A DNA stretch of 39,240 nt from Brevundimonas sp. Lineage in GTDB: Bacteria; Pseudomonadota; Alphaproteobacteria; Caulobacterales; Caulobacteraceae. The stretch lies in assembly GCF_004210735.1 (NCBI RefSeq), contig NZ_SDZL01000027.1, forward strand, positions 1 through 39,240, given 5' to 3'. Position 1 is the stretch's first letter, and each line of letters begins with the position of its first letter. Under the pieces are notes generated by a model. The model made no database searches. It had not been told where the DNA came from and was given only the letters and a program-made list of their open reading frames with translations. The position numbers and the translations under genes are program-made. This document shows positions 8,074-15,382 of the stretch, one piece after another.

Positions 8074-8976
8074 TCAAGAGGACGCCAGTTCGTCCAGCCG
8101 CCCGCGCAGCATCTGGACCATGGCCGAGAAATCCTTGCCGCCGTAGCCCAGGCCGCTGAACAGGGCGTACAGGGCCTCTGCCTGGGCGCCCAAGGGCGTG
8201 GTCGCGCCTGCCTTGGCCGCCGCGTCCTGGGCCAGTTTCAGGTCCTTCAGCATCATGGCCGTGGCGAAACCGCCTTCGTAGCGCCGGTTCGACGGCGCCG
8301 TCGGCACCGGACCGGCCCAGGGGTAATAGTTGCTGACGCTCCAGCACTGGCCCGACGACTTGGACGCGATCTCGAAGAACCGCTCGGGCTCCAGACCCAG
8401 CTTTTCGGCCAGGGCGATGGCTTCGCAGGTTCCGACCATGCTGATGCCCAGCAGCATGTTGTTGCAGATCTTGGCCGCCTGGCCCGCGCCGTGATCGCCC
8501 GCGCGGATGGTGATGCGGCTCATCGGTTCCAGCGCCGCCTCGATCCGGGCGAAGTCGCCCTCGTCGCAGCCGACCATGAAGGCCAGCGTCCCGGCGTCCG
8601 CCGCCGCCGTGCCGCCCGACACCGGGGCGTCGGCAAAGGCATAGCCGGCTTCCTTGGCCAGGCCCGCGACCTTGCGCGCCGTCTCAACGTCGATGGTCGA
8701 GCAATCCAGCAACAGGGCGCTGCTGGGCGCCGCGCCGATGATCTGTTCGGAATAGACGCCCAGCACGTGCGGCCCTGCGGGCAGCATGGTGATGACCACC
8801 TCGGCGTCCTTCACCGCCTCGGCGACAGAATCGACCGCCCGGCACCCGGCCTCCGCCGCCCGCTCAAGGGCGGCGGCTGACAGGTCGAAGGCGGCGACGT
8901 CGTGGCCGGCCTTGGCCTGGTTGGCGGCCATGCCGCCACCCATATTACCGAGACCGATGAAGGCGATGCGGGTCAT
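8074..8976 (-). CDS. mmsB: 3-hydroxyisobutyrate dehydrogenase
   Basis: The enzyme oxidises 3-hydroxyisobutyrate to methylmalonate semialdehyde with NAD in valine catabolism. The 300-residue product starts with the Rossmann motif IAFIGLGNMGGGMA (4-17), has the substrate loop DAPVSGG (116-122), the catalytic Lys169 in GQAAKICNNMLLG, and the C-terminal NYYPWAGP and GGFATAMMLKDLKLA segments characteristic of true HIBADH rather than other beta-hydroxyacid dehydrogenases. The genes for the two preceding valine steps lie 1 kb upstream on the same strand, which supports the assignment. The length is normal. Confidence 0.94.
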   Translation of the reverse strand: MTRIAFIGLGNMGGGMAANQAKAGHDVAAFDLSAAALERAAEAGCRAVDSVAEAVKDAEVVITMLPAGPHVLGVYSEQIIGAAPSSALLLDCSTIDVETARKVAGLAKEAGYAFADAPVSGGTAAADAGTLAFMVGCDEGDFARIEAALEPMSRITIRAGDHGAGQAAKICNNMLLGISMVGTCEAIALAEKLGLEPERFFEIASKSSGQCWSVSNYYPWAGPVPTAPSNRRYEGGFATAMMLKDLKLAQDAAAKAGATTPLGAQAEALYALFSGLGYGGKDFSAMVQMLRGRLDELASS

Positions 8977-9050
8977 TGCGAGCGTTTCCCTGTAGTTTTG
9001 CCGCAGGGTTAGCGGCTCGCCGTCGGGTACGCCAGCGGCGCCTTTCAGTT

Positions 9051-9791
9051 TCAGCCGGGCTTGCGGAAACGATAGACGAATTGGTCGGTCCTGCCGCGAA
9101 TGGCTTCGTCAAAGACGTTCAACGTGTGATCGTCGCCCGGATTGGCCACGGCCTCGCTGGCGTCGTCAAAGACGAAGCCCGCCGCCTCGACCTCGCGACG
9201 CAGCTGGGCGCCCTCGATGCGGTGCAGGGTTTCGACCGCCGAGATCCCGGCGCCGGACGCGGCTTCGTGGTCGATCACCACGAACACGCCGCCGGGCTTC
9301 AGCGCCTTGAAGATGTCGGCGTTCATCCTGGCCACATCCACGCCGAAACGGGGGATATGGAAGTCGTGGTATTCCTGGCTCATGAAGACCACGTCCAGCG
9401 GCTGGTCGAAGGTCATGGCGTCCAGGTCACCGTTGACGCGCGTCACGTTCGGATAGGCGGCGACCAAGGCGTCGGCGCGCGGGTTCTCACGCTCCGCCGT
9501 GCGATTGGGCACGAAAGCGTAGACGTGGCCGTCGGCGCCGACGACACGCGCGAACAGGCGGGTGAAATACCCCGCGCCGGGCCGGATGTCGGCCACCCGA
9601 TCACCCGCCTTGATCCGCGCGAAGGCCAGCATCTGGTCCGGATGGCGCAGCGCATCGCGCGCCACCTCGTCCGCCGGACGCAGCTGGTCGGCGACGGCGG
9701 CGGCATAGGCGGGATCCGGGGTCTGGGCGAATGTGGGCGCGGCGACGACCGCAAGGGCCGAAAGGGCGACAGCGAAAAGACGGGCCTTCAT
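9051..9791 (-). CDS. Secreted class I SAM-methyltransferase-like protein
   Basis: The 246-residue product has a signal peptide (MKARLFAVALSALAVVAA, likely cleaved after PTFA, about residue 23) and then a methyltransferase fold of the predicted-methyltransferase family I recall as COG4798. Motif I reads VADIRPGAGYFTRLFA instead of the usual DxGxGxG, as is normal for this family, followed by GHVYAFVPN and LKPGGVFVVIDHEA. ATG 9791 is preferred because GGAGG lies five bases upstream; an ATG six codons earlier lacks this. An exported SAM-dependent enzyme is puzzling because SAM is cytoplasmic; the substrate and even the activity are unknown. It lies between valine-degradation genes but has no evident link to them. 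Confidence 0.82.
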   Translation of the reverse strand: MKARLFAVALSALAVVAAPTFAQTPDPAYAAAVADQLRPADEVARDALRHPDQMLAFARIKAGDRVADIRPGAGYFTRLFARVVGADGHVYAFVPNRTAERENPRADALVAAYPNVTRVNGDLDAMTFDQPLDVVFMSQEYHDFHIPRFGVDVARMNADIFKALKPGGVFVVIDHEAASGAGISAVETLHRIEGAQLRREVEAAGFVFDDASEAVANPGDDHTLNVFDEAIRGRTDQFVYRFRKPG

Positions 9792-9824
9792 GACAGCCTC
9801 CATTTTCAATCGCCGCAGACTAGC

Positions 9825-9847
9825 CCTTCTCCCTCAAGGGGAGAAGG
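9825..9847. repeat. Palindromic hairpin between genes (CCTTCTCCC / GGGAGAAGG)
   Basis: Nine-base perfect arms at 9825-9833 and 9839-9847 enclose a five-base loop (TCAAG). It lies directly after the 3-hydroxyisobutyryl-CoA hydrolase stop. It could end that transcript, although no T tract follows. This sequence type recurs as a dispersed intergenic palindrome in many GC-rich proteobacterial genomes; I see only one copy in this window. Confidence 0.65.
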
Positions 9848-9850
9848 ATT

Positions 9851-10906
9851 TCAGAGCGCCGTCCATGCCTCATCTGCTGGCAGTGGTGCGAACAGATCGT
9901 CCACCATGGCGTCTGTCACCCCCTCAACCGTCGCGGGCGACCATTTTGGCGCATTGTCCTTATCGACGATCACCGCCCGCACACCTTCCTGGAAGTCGCG
10001 GGTGCGCACGACCTGGCCGCCCAGGGCGTATTCCATCGCCATGTTGTCAGCGAAGCTGTCCAGCGCCCCGCCGGTGCGGATCTGGCGCAGTGACACCTTC
10101 AGCGACTGCGGCGACTTCGTCTTCAGGATCGCCAGCTGCGCCAGCGCCCATTCCGACCCGTCGGCATCCAGCGCCACAAAGATTTCCTCGACCGTGTCGA
10201 AGGCGAACAGGCGCTCAATGGCCTCCAGATGCGGTTCGATGGTCGGTTCGCCCGCATCATCCTCCAGCCCGTCGGCGATATCCGCCGGATGCGCCGGATC
10301 GGTCGACAGGATGGCCCGGAACGCCTCCAGCGCGTCGCTGGGCAGATAGTGCGTGTGGATGCCCAGGAAGACGGTGTCTGCCGCCTTCAGCCGCGCGCCG
10401 GTCAGCGCCAGCCACACCCCCGTCTGGCCCGGCAGACGGGGCAGGAACCACCCGCCGCCCACGTCGGGGAACAGGCCGATGCCGGTTTCTGGCATGGCGT
10501 AGGTGGTCCGCTCGGTGGCGATCCGCACCTCGGCCGGTTCGCTGATGCCGACCCCGCCGCCCATGACGATGCCGTCCACCAGCGCCGTCACCGGCTTCGG
10601 ATAGTCGAACAGCAGGTGGTTCAGCCGGTATTCCGACAGGAAGAAGGCCTTCGCCTCCGACGCATCGCCCGCGCCGCTTTCGGCGATCATACGGATGTCG
10701 CCGCCCGCGCAGAAGCCGCGCTCGCCCGCATGGTCGATCAGTATGGAGGAGACGGAGGGATTCGAACGCCAGTCCAGCAACGCCGCCGTCATCGCCTCGC
10801 ACATGCCCCGGTTCAGCGCGTGGATAGCCCTGGGCCGGTTCAGCGTGATCCGGCCGACGCCGCCATGGATGCGGGTGATGACTTCGGGTTCGGCGACTTC
10901 ACTCAC
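9851..10906 (-). CDS. 3-hydroxyisobutyryl-CoA hydrolase (enoyl-CoA hydratase/isomerase family)
   Basis: The 351-residue crotonase-fold enzyme most likely hydrolyses 3-hydroxyisobutyryl-CoA in valine catabolism. It shows GRITLNRPRAIHALN near the N-terminus, GERGFCAGGDIRMIAE (oxyanion loop), EYRLNHLLFDYPKPVTALVDGIVMGGG, and the HIBYL-CoA hydrolase signature MPETGIGLFPDVGGGWFLPRLPG. The length of about 350, longer than a typical hydratase (about 260), fits the hydrolase. The start is GTG 10906, which overlaps the stop of the acyl-CoA dehydrogenase gene (GTGA), so the two are coupled. The third pathway gene, mmsB, lies downstream past the methyltransferase-like gene. Confidence 0.92.
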   Translation of the reverse strand: MSEVAEPEVITRIHGGVGRITLNRPRAIHALNRGMCEAMTAALLDWRSNPSVSSILIDHAGERGFCAGGDIRMIAESGAGDASEAKAFFLSEYRLNHLLFDYPKPVTALVDGIVMGGGVGISEPAEVRIATERTTYAMPETGIGLFPDVGGGWFLPRLPGQTGVWLALTGARLKAADTVFLGIHTHYLPSDALEAFRAILSTDPAHPADIADGLEDDAGEPTIEPHLEAIERLFAFDTVEEIFVALDADGSEWALAQLAILKTKSPQSLKVSLRQIRTGGALDSFADNMAMEYALGGQVVRTRDFQEGVRAVIVDKDNAPKWSPATVEGVTDAMVDDLFAPLPADEAWTAL

Positions 10907-12039
10907 TTCGACAGCTCCCGCGCCACGATCACGCGCATGATCTCGTTGGTGCCTTCCAGGATGCGGTGAACGCGCAGGTCGCGCACGATCCGTTCCAGCG
11001 GATAGTCCTTCAGATAGCCATAGCCGCCGTGCAGTTGCAGCGCCGCGTCGGCGATCTGGAAACAGGCGTCGGTGGCCAGGCGCTTGGCCATTGCGCACCA
11101 TTTGGTCTTTTCCGGATGGTCGGTGTCGATGGCCCAGGCGCCGCGCAGGACCATCAGACGGGCGGCCTCCAGATCGGTGGCCATGTCGGCCAGCTGAAAC
11201 TGGGTGTTCTGGAACTCCCCGATCGGCTTGCCGAACTGCTTGCGCGACGCGACGTAGTCCTGGGCCGTCTCCAGCGCCAGCCGCGCGCCGCCCAGCGAAC
11301 AGGCGGCGATGTTCAGCCGTCCGCCGTCCAGACCGGCCATGGCGTAGCGGAAGCCCGCGCCTTCGTCCCCCAGCAGATTGGCGACCGGCACGCGGCAGTC
11401 GTCGAACTGGACGATAGCGGTCGGCTGGGCGTTCCAGCCCATCTTCTTTTCCTGCGCCCCGAAAGACAGGCCGGGCGTCCCCGCCTCGACCACAATGGCG
11501 CTGATCCCCTTGGGGCCCTCGCCGCCCGTGCGGACCATGACCACATAGACATCGGACGTGCCCGCGCCGGAGATGAAGGCCTTTGACCCGTTCAGCACAT
11601 AGTGGTCGCCGTCGCGCACCGCCGTCGTCCGCAGCGCCGCCGCGTCGGAGCCCGAGCCCGGCTCGGTCAGGCAATAGCTGGCGATCCTGTCCATCGTGAC
11701 CAGCGACGGCACGAACCGCGCCCGCAGATCGGCCGAGCCGAAGCGGTCGATCATCCAGGTCGCCATGTTGTGGATCGAGATAAAGGCCGCCGCCGCCACG
11801 TCGCCGCGCGACAACTCTTCAAAGATCACCGCCGACTCGACCCGGCCCAGCGCCATGCCGCCGTGCTCCTCGCCCGTATAGATGCCGCAGAAGCCCATCT
11901 CGGCCGCCGCCTTCATCGTCTCGACCGGGAAATGCTTGTCCTCGTCCCATTTCGCCGAATGGGGCGCCAGCTCGGCGTCGGCAAAGGCCCGCGCCGCATC
12001 CTGGATCGCGCGCTGGTCGTCGGAAAGGGCGAAGTCCAT
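10903..12039 (-). CDS. Isobutyryl-CoA dehydrogenase (acyl-CoA dehydrogenase family)
   Basis: This FAD enzyme of 378 residues probably oxidises isobutyryl-CoA to methacrylyl-CoA in valine breakdown. It has MDFALSDDQRAIQDAARAFA at the N-terminus, the acyl-CoA dehydrogenase signatures CLTEPGSGSDAAALRT and QLHGGYGYLKDYPLERIVRD, and the catalytic-base glutamate in ILEGTNEIMR (about residue 362), the position used by short-chain acyl-CoA dehydrogenases. ATG 12039 is the family start; the frame is open much further upstream but with no homologous content. The coupled hydrolase gene supports isobutyryl-CoA as substrate, although other branched or short acyl-CoAs are possible. Confidence 0.9.
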   Translation of the reverse strand: MDFALSDDQRAIQDAARAFADAELAPHSAKWDEDKHFPVETMKAAAEMGFCGIYTGEEHGGMALGRVESAVIFEELSRGDVAAAAFISIHNMATWMIDRFGSADLRARFVPSLVTMDRIASYCLTEPGSGSDAAALRTTAVRDGDHYVLNGSKAFISGAGTSDVYVVMVRTGGEGPKGISAIVVEAGTPGLSFGAQEKKMGWNAQPTAIVQFDDCRVPVANLLGDEGAGFRYAMAGLDGGRLNIAACSLGGARLALETAQDYVASRKQFGKPIGEFQNTQFQLADMATDLEAARLMVLRGAWAIDTDHPEKTKWCAMAKRLATDACFQIADAALQLHGGYGYLKDYPLERIVRDLRVHRILEGTNEIMRVIVARELSK

Positions 12040-12085
12040 CCTCAGGCTCCCGTCTGGATCGCGGCTTGGCGCCGTCTGTGGCGCG

Positions 12086-12114
12086 CTTCTAGCGACTGCC
12101 GGCCCGCCCGTCAC
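12086..12114 (-). promoter_or_regulatory. Possible promoter of the isobutyryl-CoA dehydrogenase operon
   Basis: On the minus strand GTGACG (12114-12109) and GCTAGAAG (12093-12086) are separated by 15 bases. They resemble the Caulobacter housekeeping pattern TTGACG-N10-14-GCTANAWC and lie about 47 bases before the ATG. The spacing is slightly long and the first base of the -35 deviates. Confidence 0.35.
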
Positions 12115-12296
12115 CCCATGCGCCCTGTTCGGTTCGATTGATGCGGCCATCCTATGGACACTGGACAAGCCCTTGTTTTCAAACGCGCCGATCATTTCTG
12201 GCGACGTTCGCCCCGCCATAGTCAGCCACCCGGCTATGATGACCGCATGACCTCGCGCCTCACATCCGTTCGCCCTGTGTCCCTGGGCCGACCGCA

Positions 12297-12337
12297 TTGG
12301 ACGGATTGGACTCTTTGGACGCTTTTTTTCGTTGGAC
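12297..12337 (+). repeat. TTGGAC direct-repeat array upstream of hemB
   Basis: TTGGAC occurs at 12297-12302, 12306-12311 and 12315-12320 with an exact 9-bp period, and a fourth time at 12332-12337 after a run of seven T. The array ends 59 bases before the hemB ATG. Read as protein in one frame it gives repeated Trp-Thr pairs. It could be a set of binding sites for a regulator of hemB, a leader-peptide region, or a chance slippage product. Confidence 0.6.
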
Positions 12338-12396
12338 GCTCCAGGCCCCAGCCGCCGGCTTTTGCCATCGGGACGGCTTTGGCCTAAGGCGCCGCC

Positions 12397-13401
12397 ATGA
12401 CCACGCCCTTCGCTCCCGCCGCCTTTCCCTATGCCCGTCCGCGTCGCCTGCGCTCGCAGCCGTGGGTTCGCCGCCTGGTCGCCGAGACGACCCTGACGCC
12501 CGCCGACCTGATCTGGCCGCTGATCGTCCATGACGGGGCCGAGGATCGGCAGCCGGTCGCCTCCATGCCCGGTGTCGATCGCCTGTCGCCGAAGGAAGCG
12601 GCCAGAGCCGCAGTGCAGGCGCGCGATCTGGGCATTCCCATGGTGGCGCTGTTCCCCAACATTGGCGGCGCGGCCAAGGACAACGTCGGCACGGCCGCCA
12701 GCGACCCGGACGGCCTGATCCCCGACTGCATCAAGGCGATCAAGGACGCGGCGCCCGAGATCGGCGTCATGACCGACGTGGCGCTGGACTGCTACACCGA
12801 CCACGGCCACGACGGGGTGCTGGAGGACGGCCGCATCGTCAATGACGCGACGCTGGAGCGGCTGGCCGAACAGGCCTTCATCCACGCCCATGCGGGCGCC
12901 GACGCCGTCGCCCCGTCCGACATGATGGACGGCCGCGTCCAGGCCATCCGCGAGGCGCTGGAGGCGAACGGCCTGCCTGACACGCTGATCATCAGCTATG
13001 CCGCCAAATACGCGTCCTGTTTCTATGGCCCCTACCGTGACGCGGTGGGCTCGTCGAAATCGCTGACGGGCGACAAGAAGACGTATCAGATGGACTACGC
13101 CAACACGGACGAGGCGCTGCGCGAGGTGGCGATGGACATTTCCGAGGGCGCCGACGCCCTGATCGTCAAGCCGGGCCTGCCCTATCTGGATATCGTCCGG
13201 CTGGTCTCCGACACCTTCAAGATCCCGACCTTCGCCTATCAGGTGTCCGGCGAATACGCGATGATGCAGGCCTCCATCGCCAACGGCTGGCTGGAGGAAG
13301 ACCGCGCCGTGCTGGAGACCCTGCACGCCTTCAAGCGCGCGGGCGCGTCCGGTGTCCTGACCTATTTCGCGCCTAAGGCCGCCCGCCTGATGGGGGCGTA
13401 G
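12397..13401 (+). CDS. hemB: Delta-aminolevulinic acid dehydratase (porphobilinogen synthase)
   Basis: HemB joins two 5-aminolevulinate molecules to porphobilinogen, the second step of haem synthesis. The 334-residue product has the Schiff-base lysines Lys204 (SYAAKYASCFYGPYR) and Lys258 (GADALIVKPGLPYLDI). The metal loop reads TDVALDCYTDHGHDG (126-140), aspartate-rich rather than the triple-cysteine loop of zinc enzymes, so it should be a magnesium-type enzyme. VALFPNIGG and FAYQVSGEYAM are also typical. ATG 12397 matches the family. The gene follows the TTGGAC repeat region and its end overlaps a minus-strand gene by 29 bases. Confidence 0.96.
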   Translation: MTTPFAPAAFPYARPRRLRSQPWVRRLVAETTLTPADLIWPLIVHDGAEDRQPVASMPGVDRLSPKEAARAAVQARDLGIPMVALFPNIGGAAKDNVGTAASDPDGLIPDCIKAIKDAAPEIGVMTDVALDCYTDHGHDGVLEDGRIVNDATLERLAEQAFIHAHAGADAVAPSDMMDGRVQAIREALEANGLPDTLIISYAAKYASCFYGPYRDAVGSSKSLTGDKKTYQMDYANTDEALREVAMDISEGADALIVKPGLPYLDIVRLVSDTFKIPTFAYQVSGEYAMMQASIANGWLEEDRAVLETLHAFKRAGASGVLTYFAPKAARLMGA

Positions 13402-13936
13402 GCGGACCCGGGCGCTCGACCTTCACCAGGTCGATGACGGCCACGATCTGGGAAGCGCGCCAGTAAACGCCGAAATAGAACAGCATCTGAAGAGCGATGC
13501 ACAGCGTCGCGATGGCCGTCGCCACGCCGAACACCGAAAACGATGTCGCCAGAAACACCCGCATGAACTCCGGCGCCGCCTGCAGGGTCGCAAGCGTCAG
13601 TGTGACCGGCACGGTGATGTAAAACAGCGCCGCCGCCTTCCACAGCGCCTCGCTACGCCGGGCGTTGACAGCCGCCACTCCGGCCAGACGATCAAGCAGA
13701 TCGGGCGACGCCCCGGACAGGCGCATCCGGGCTTCCTGAACCGCCGGGATCTTCAACAGGGACGACGCGAGGTCCAGGTCATAAAAGCCCCAACCGCCGC
13801 GCGAGTTGAGCATCTGCCACATAAAGCGCCCGAACCGGAAATCGCGAACCAGCGCGCGCCATACCGGCCAAAGCTGGTCGTCGGTCAGGTCCCTCTGCGG
13901 TCTTGCAGCCTTGCGGCCAGGCTTGACGTGTCCCAT
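13373..13936 (-). CDS. Predicted two-helix membrane protein, unknown
   Basis: The 187-residue product has a basic N-terminus, a soluble part of about 100 residues rich in Trp and Phe (LWPVWRALVRDFRFGRFMW), then two hydrophobic segments at about 100-118 and 128-157 (AALFYITVPVTLTLATL and SVFGVATAIATLCIALQ) and a Pro-rich tail. ATG 13936 is preceded by a GGGGGGA ribosome-binding site, which supports the start although it overlaps the upstream dehydrogenase gene by 52 bases. The 3' end overlaps hemB tail to tail by 29 bases. I do not recognise the family; the long tail overlap makes it slightly less certain than its neighbours. Confidence 0.68.
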   Translation of the reverse strand: MGHVKPGRKAARPQRDLTDDQLWPVWRALVRDFRFGRFMWQMLNSRGGWGFYDLDLASSLLKIPAVQEARMRLSGASPDLLDRLAGVAAVNARRSEALWKAAALFYITVPVTLTLATLQAAPEFMRVFLATSFSVFGVATAIATLCIALQMLFYFGVYWRASQIVAVIDLVKVERPGPPTPPSGGRP

Positions 13937-14751
13937 CGCGATCCCCCCATCGCTTGAACTTCAGAATAGAACTGATCCACCAGCGCCGTCAGGGCAAGGT
14001 GACTGCCGTTGGCGCGCGCCTCGTCCAGCACCAGACCCAGGTCCTTGCGCATCCAGTCGACGGCGAAGCCGAAGTCGAATCGCCCCTCGGCCATCGTCTT
14101 CCAGCGGTTGTCCATCTGCCACGACTGGGCCGCGCCTTTCGACACGGCCTCCAGCGCGGCGTCGGTGTCCAGACCGGCTGACTGGGCGAAATGCACCGCC
14201 TCAGCCAGACCCTGAACCACCCCGGCGATGCAGATCTGGTTGACCATCTTGGTCAGTTGGCCCGTCCCGGCCTCGCCCATGTGCTTCACCGCTGCGCAAT
14301 AGGCCCGCAGCACCGGCTCCACTCGCGCCAGCGCCTCGGCGTCGCCGCCGACCATGGCGCTCAGCCGCCCGTTCTCAGCCCCCGCCTGCCCGCCCGACAC
14401 CGGCGCATCAAGAAAGCGGCGCCCCTGCCCGGCCGCCAGCGCGGCCATCTCGCGCGCTACTCTGGCCGAGGTGGTGGTGTGATCCGCGATCACGGCGCCG
14501 GTCGCCAGATGCGGCAGGGCCTCGGTCACGACGGCGCGGACGTCATCGTCATCGCCCACGCACAGGACCAGCAGCTCGGCCCCCTGCGCCGCCTCGGCCA
14601 CGGTGGTGGCGAACCGTCCGCCCGTCGCCCCGGCCCAGGCCTGCGCCTTGGCGGGCGAGCGGTTGAAGCCGACGACCTGATGCCCCGCGGCCACCAGATG
14701 ACCGGCCATCGGCGCGCCCATGATGCCCAGACCGGCGAAGGCGATCTTCAT
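13885..14751 (-). CDS. NAD(P)-dependent beta-hydroxyacid dehydrogenase
   Basis: The 288-residue product belongs to the 3-hydroxyisobutyrate/tartronate semialdehyde/glyoxylate reductase superfamily. It has IAFAGLGIMGAPMAGHL (3-19), LDAPVSGGQAGAENG (114-128) and the catalytic Lys168 in GTGQLTKMVNQICIAG. It lacks the NYYPWAGP segment of the mmsB product in this window, so a different substrate such as tartronate semialdehyde, glyoxylate or succinic semialdehyde is likely. Its ATG overlaps the stop of the flavin reductase gene (ATGA), implying coupled expression. The exact substrate cannot be read from the sequence. Confidence 0.88.
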   Translation of the reverse strand: MKIAFAGLGIMGAPMAGHLVAAGHQVVGFNRSPAKAQAWAGATGGRFATTVAEAAQGAELLVLCVGDDDDVRAVVTEALPHLATGAVIADHTTTSARVAREMAALAAGQGRRFLDAPVSGGQAGAENGRLSAMVGGDAEALARVEPVLRAYCAAVKHMGEAGTGQLTKMVNQICIAGVVQGLAEAVHFAQSAGLDTDAALEAVSKGAAQSWQMDNRWKTMAEGRFDFGFAVDWMRKDLGLVLDEARANGSHLALTALVDQFYSEVQAMGGSRWDTSSLAARLQDRRGT

Positions 14752-15254
14752 TCCTCAGGCTCCTGCGCGACCCCGTAGCGGCCCCGGAAATAGGTCAGTG
14801 AGTCCCCCGGCCGGGCATGGAACGCCTCGACCCGGCCCACGATCATCAGATGGTCGCCCATCTGTATACGGGCATGGGCCACGCACTCGAACCGGGCCAG
14901 CGCCTCGGGCAGGCCCGGCGGACCGTCGCCGCGGCGTTCATATTCCCCGGGCTCAAGCGTGCACACACCCCGGGCGAACCGCGTCGCCAAATCACTGTCT
15001 TCTGACGGCAAAACATGGATCGCGAATCGCTCCGCCCCGGCGAACGCAGGCCACCGTTCGGATCGCTCATCCAGGCTCCACACCACCAGTCGGGGTGACA
15101 GGGATACCGAAGCGAATGAGTTGATGGTGATGCCCACCGGCCCGCCCTCGGCGTCGGCCGTGACCACGCACACGCCCGTCGCAAAGGCGCCCAGCGCCCG
15201 TCGATAGGCCAGGGTCTCTTGGTCGGGATGATCGGGCAGCGGTTCCAGCGTCAC
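14748..15254 (-). CDS. Flavin reductase family protein (FMN-binding split barrel)
   Basis: The 168-residue product matches NAD(P)H:flavin oxidoreductases that supply reduced flavin to two-component monooxygenases. It shows YRRALGAFATGVCVVTA, GITINSFASVSLSPRLVVWSL, FAIHVLPSEDSDLATRFA and GDHLMIVGRVEAF, all standard for the family. The start is GTG 15254, preceded by a G-rich stretch. It is coupled to the downstream dehydrogenase gene; no monooxygenase partner is present in the window, so its partner and pathway are unknown. Confidence 0.88.
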   Translation of the reverse strand: MTLEPLPDHPDQETLAYRRALGAFATGVCVVTADAEGGPVGITINSFASVSLSPRLVVWSLDERSERWPAFAGAERFAIHVLPSEDSDLATRFARGVCTLEPGEYERRGDGPPGLPEALARFECVAHARIQMGDHLMIVGRVEAFHARPGDSLTYFRGRYGVAQEPEE

Positions 15255-15382
15255 GCCCCCGACCTAGTGGTCGCCATCGCGAGAGGCAAGCGGCCGGACA
15301 TCGGTCACAGGTCCCGAAATGGGAAACACGCCCTTAACCGTCGGCGGTCTAGGGCTGGCTGACTTCCTAAAGGATGCGCCCC

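Larger units (their letters stand above)
12040..12396. other. 357-base divergent intergenic region between the acyl-CoA dehydrogenase gene and hemB
   Basis: This is the longest gene-free stretch in the window. It holds the likely minus-strand promoter at 12086-12114, the TTGGAC repeat array at 12297-12337, a seven-base T run at 12323-12329, and a short plus-strand open frame 12247-12387 (46 codons from ATG) that ends nine bases before hemB and encodes a cluster of three Trp-Thr pairs. No tRNA, known riboswitch or strong terminator was recognised. Confidence 0.6.

Noticed and set aside
12297..12337. Intrinsic terminator suggested by the T7 run
   Set aside because: No stable GC-rich stem precedes the T run, so it does not look like a terminator.
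10903..13326. Very long minus-strand frame containing the acyl-CoA dehydrogenase
   Set aside because: Only the part from 12039 downwards matches the family; the upstream part is antisense to hemB and intergenic DNA.
15334..15339. CtrA site controlling motB
   Set aside because: Only one TTAACC half site is present, without the partner at the right spacing.
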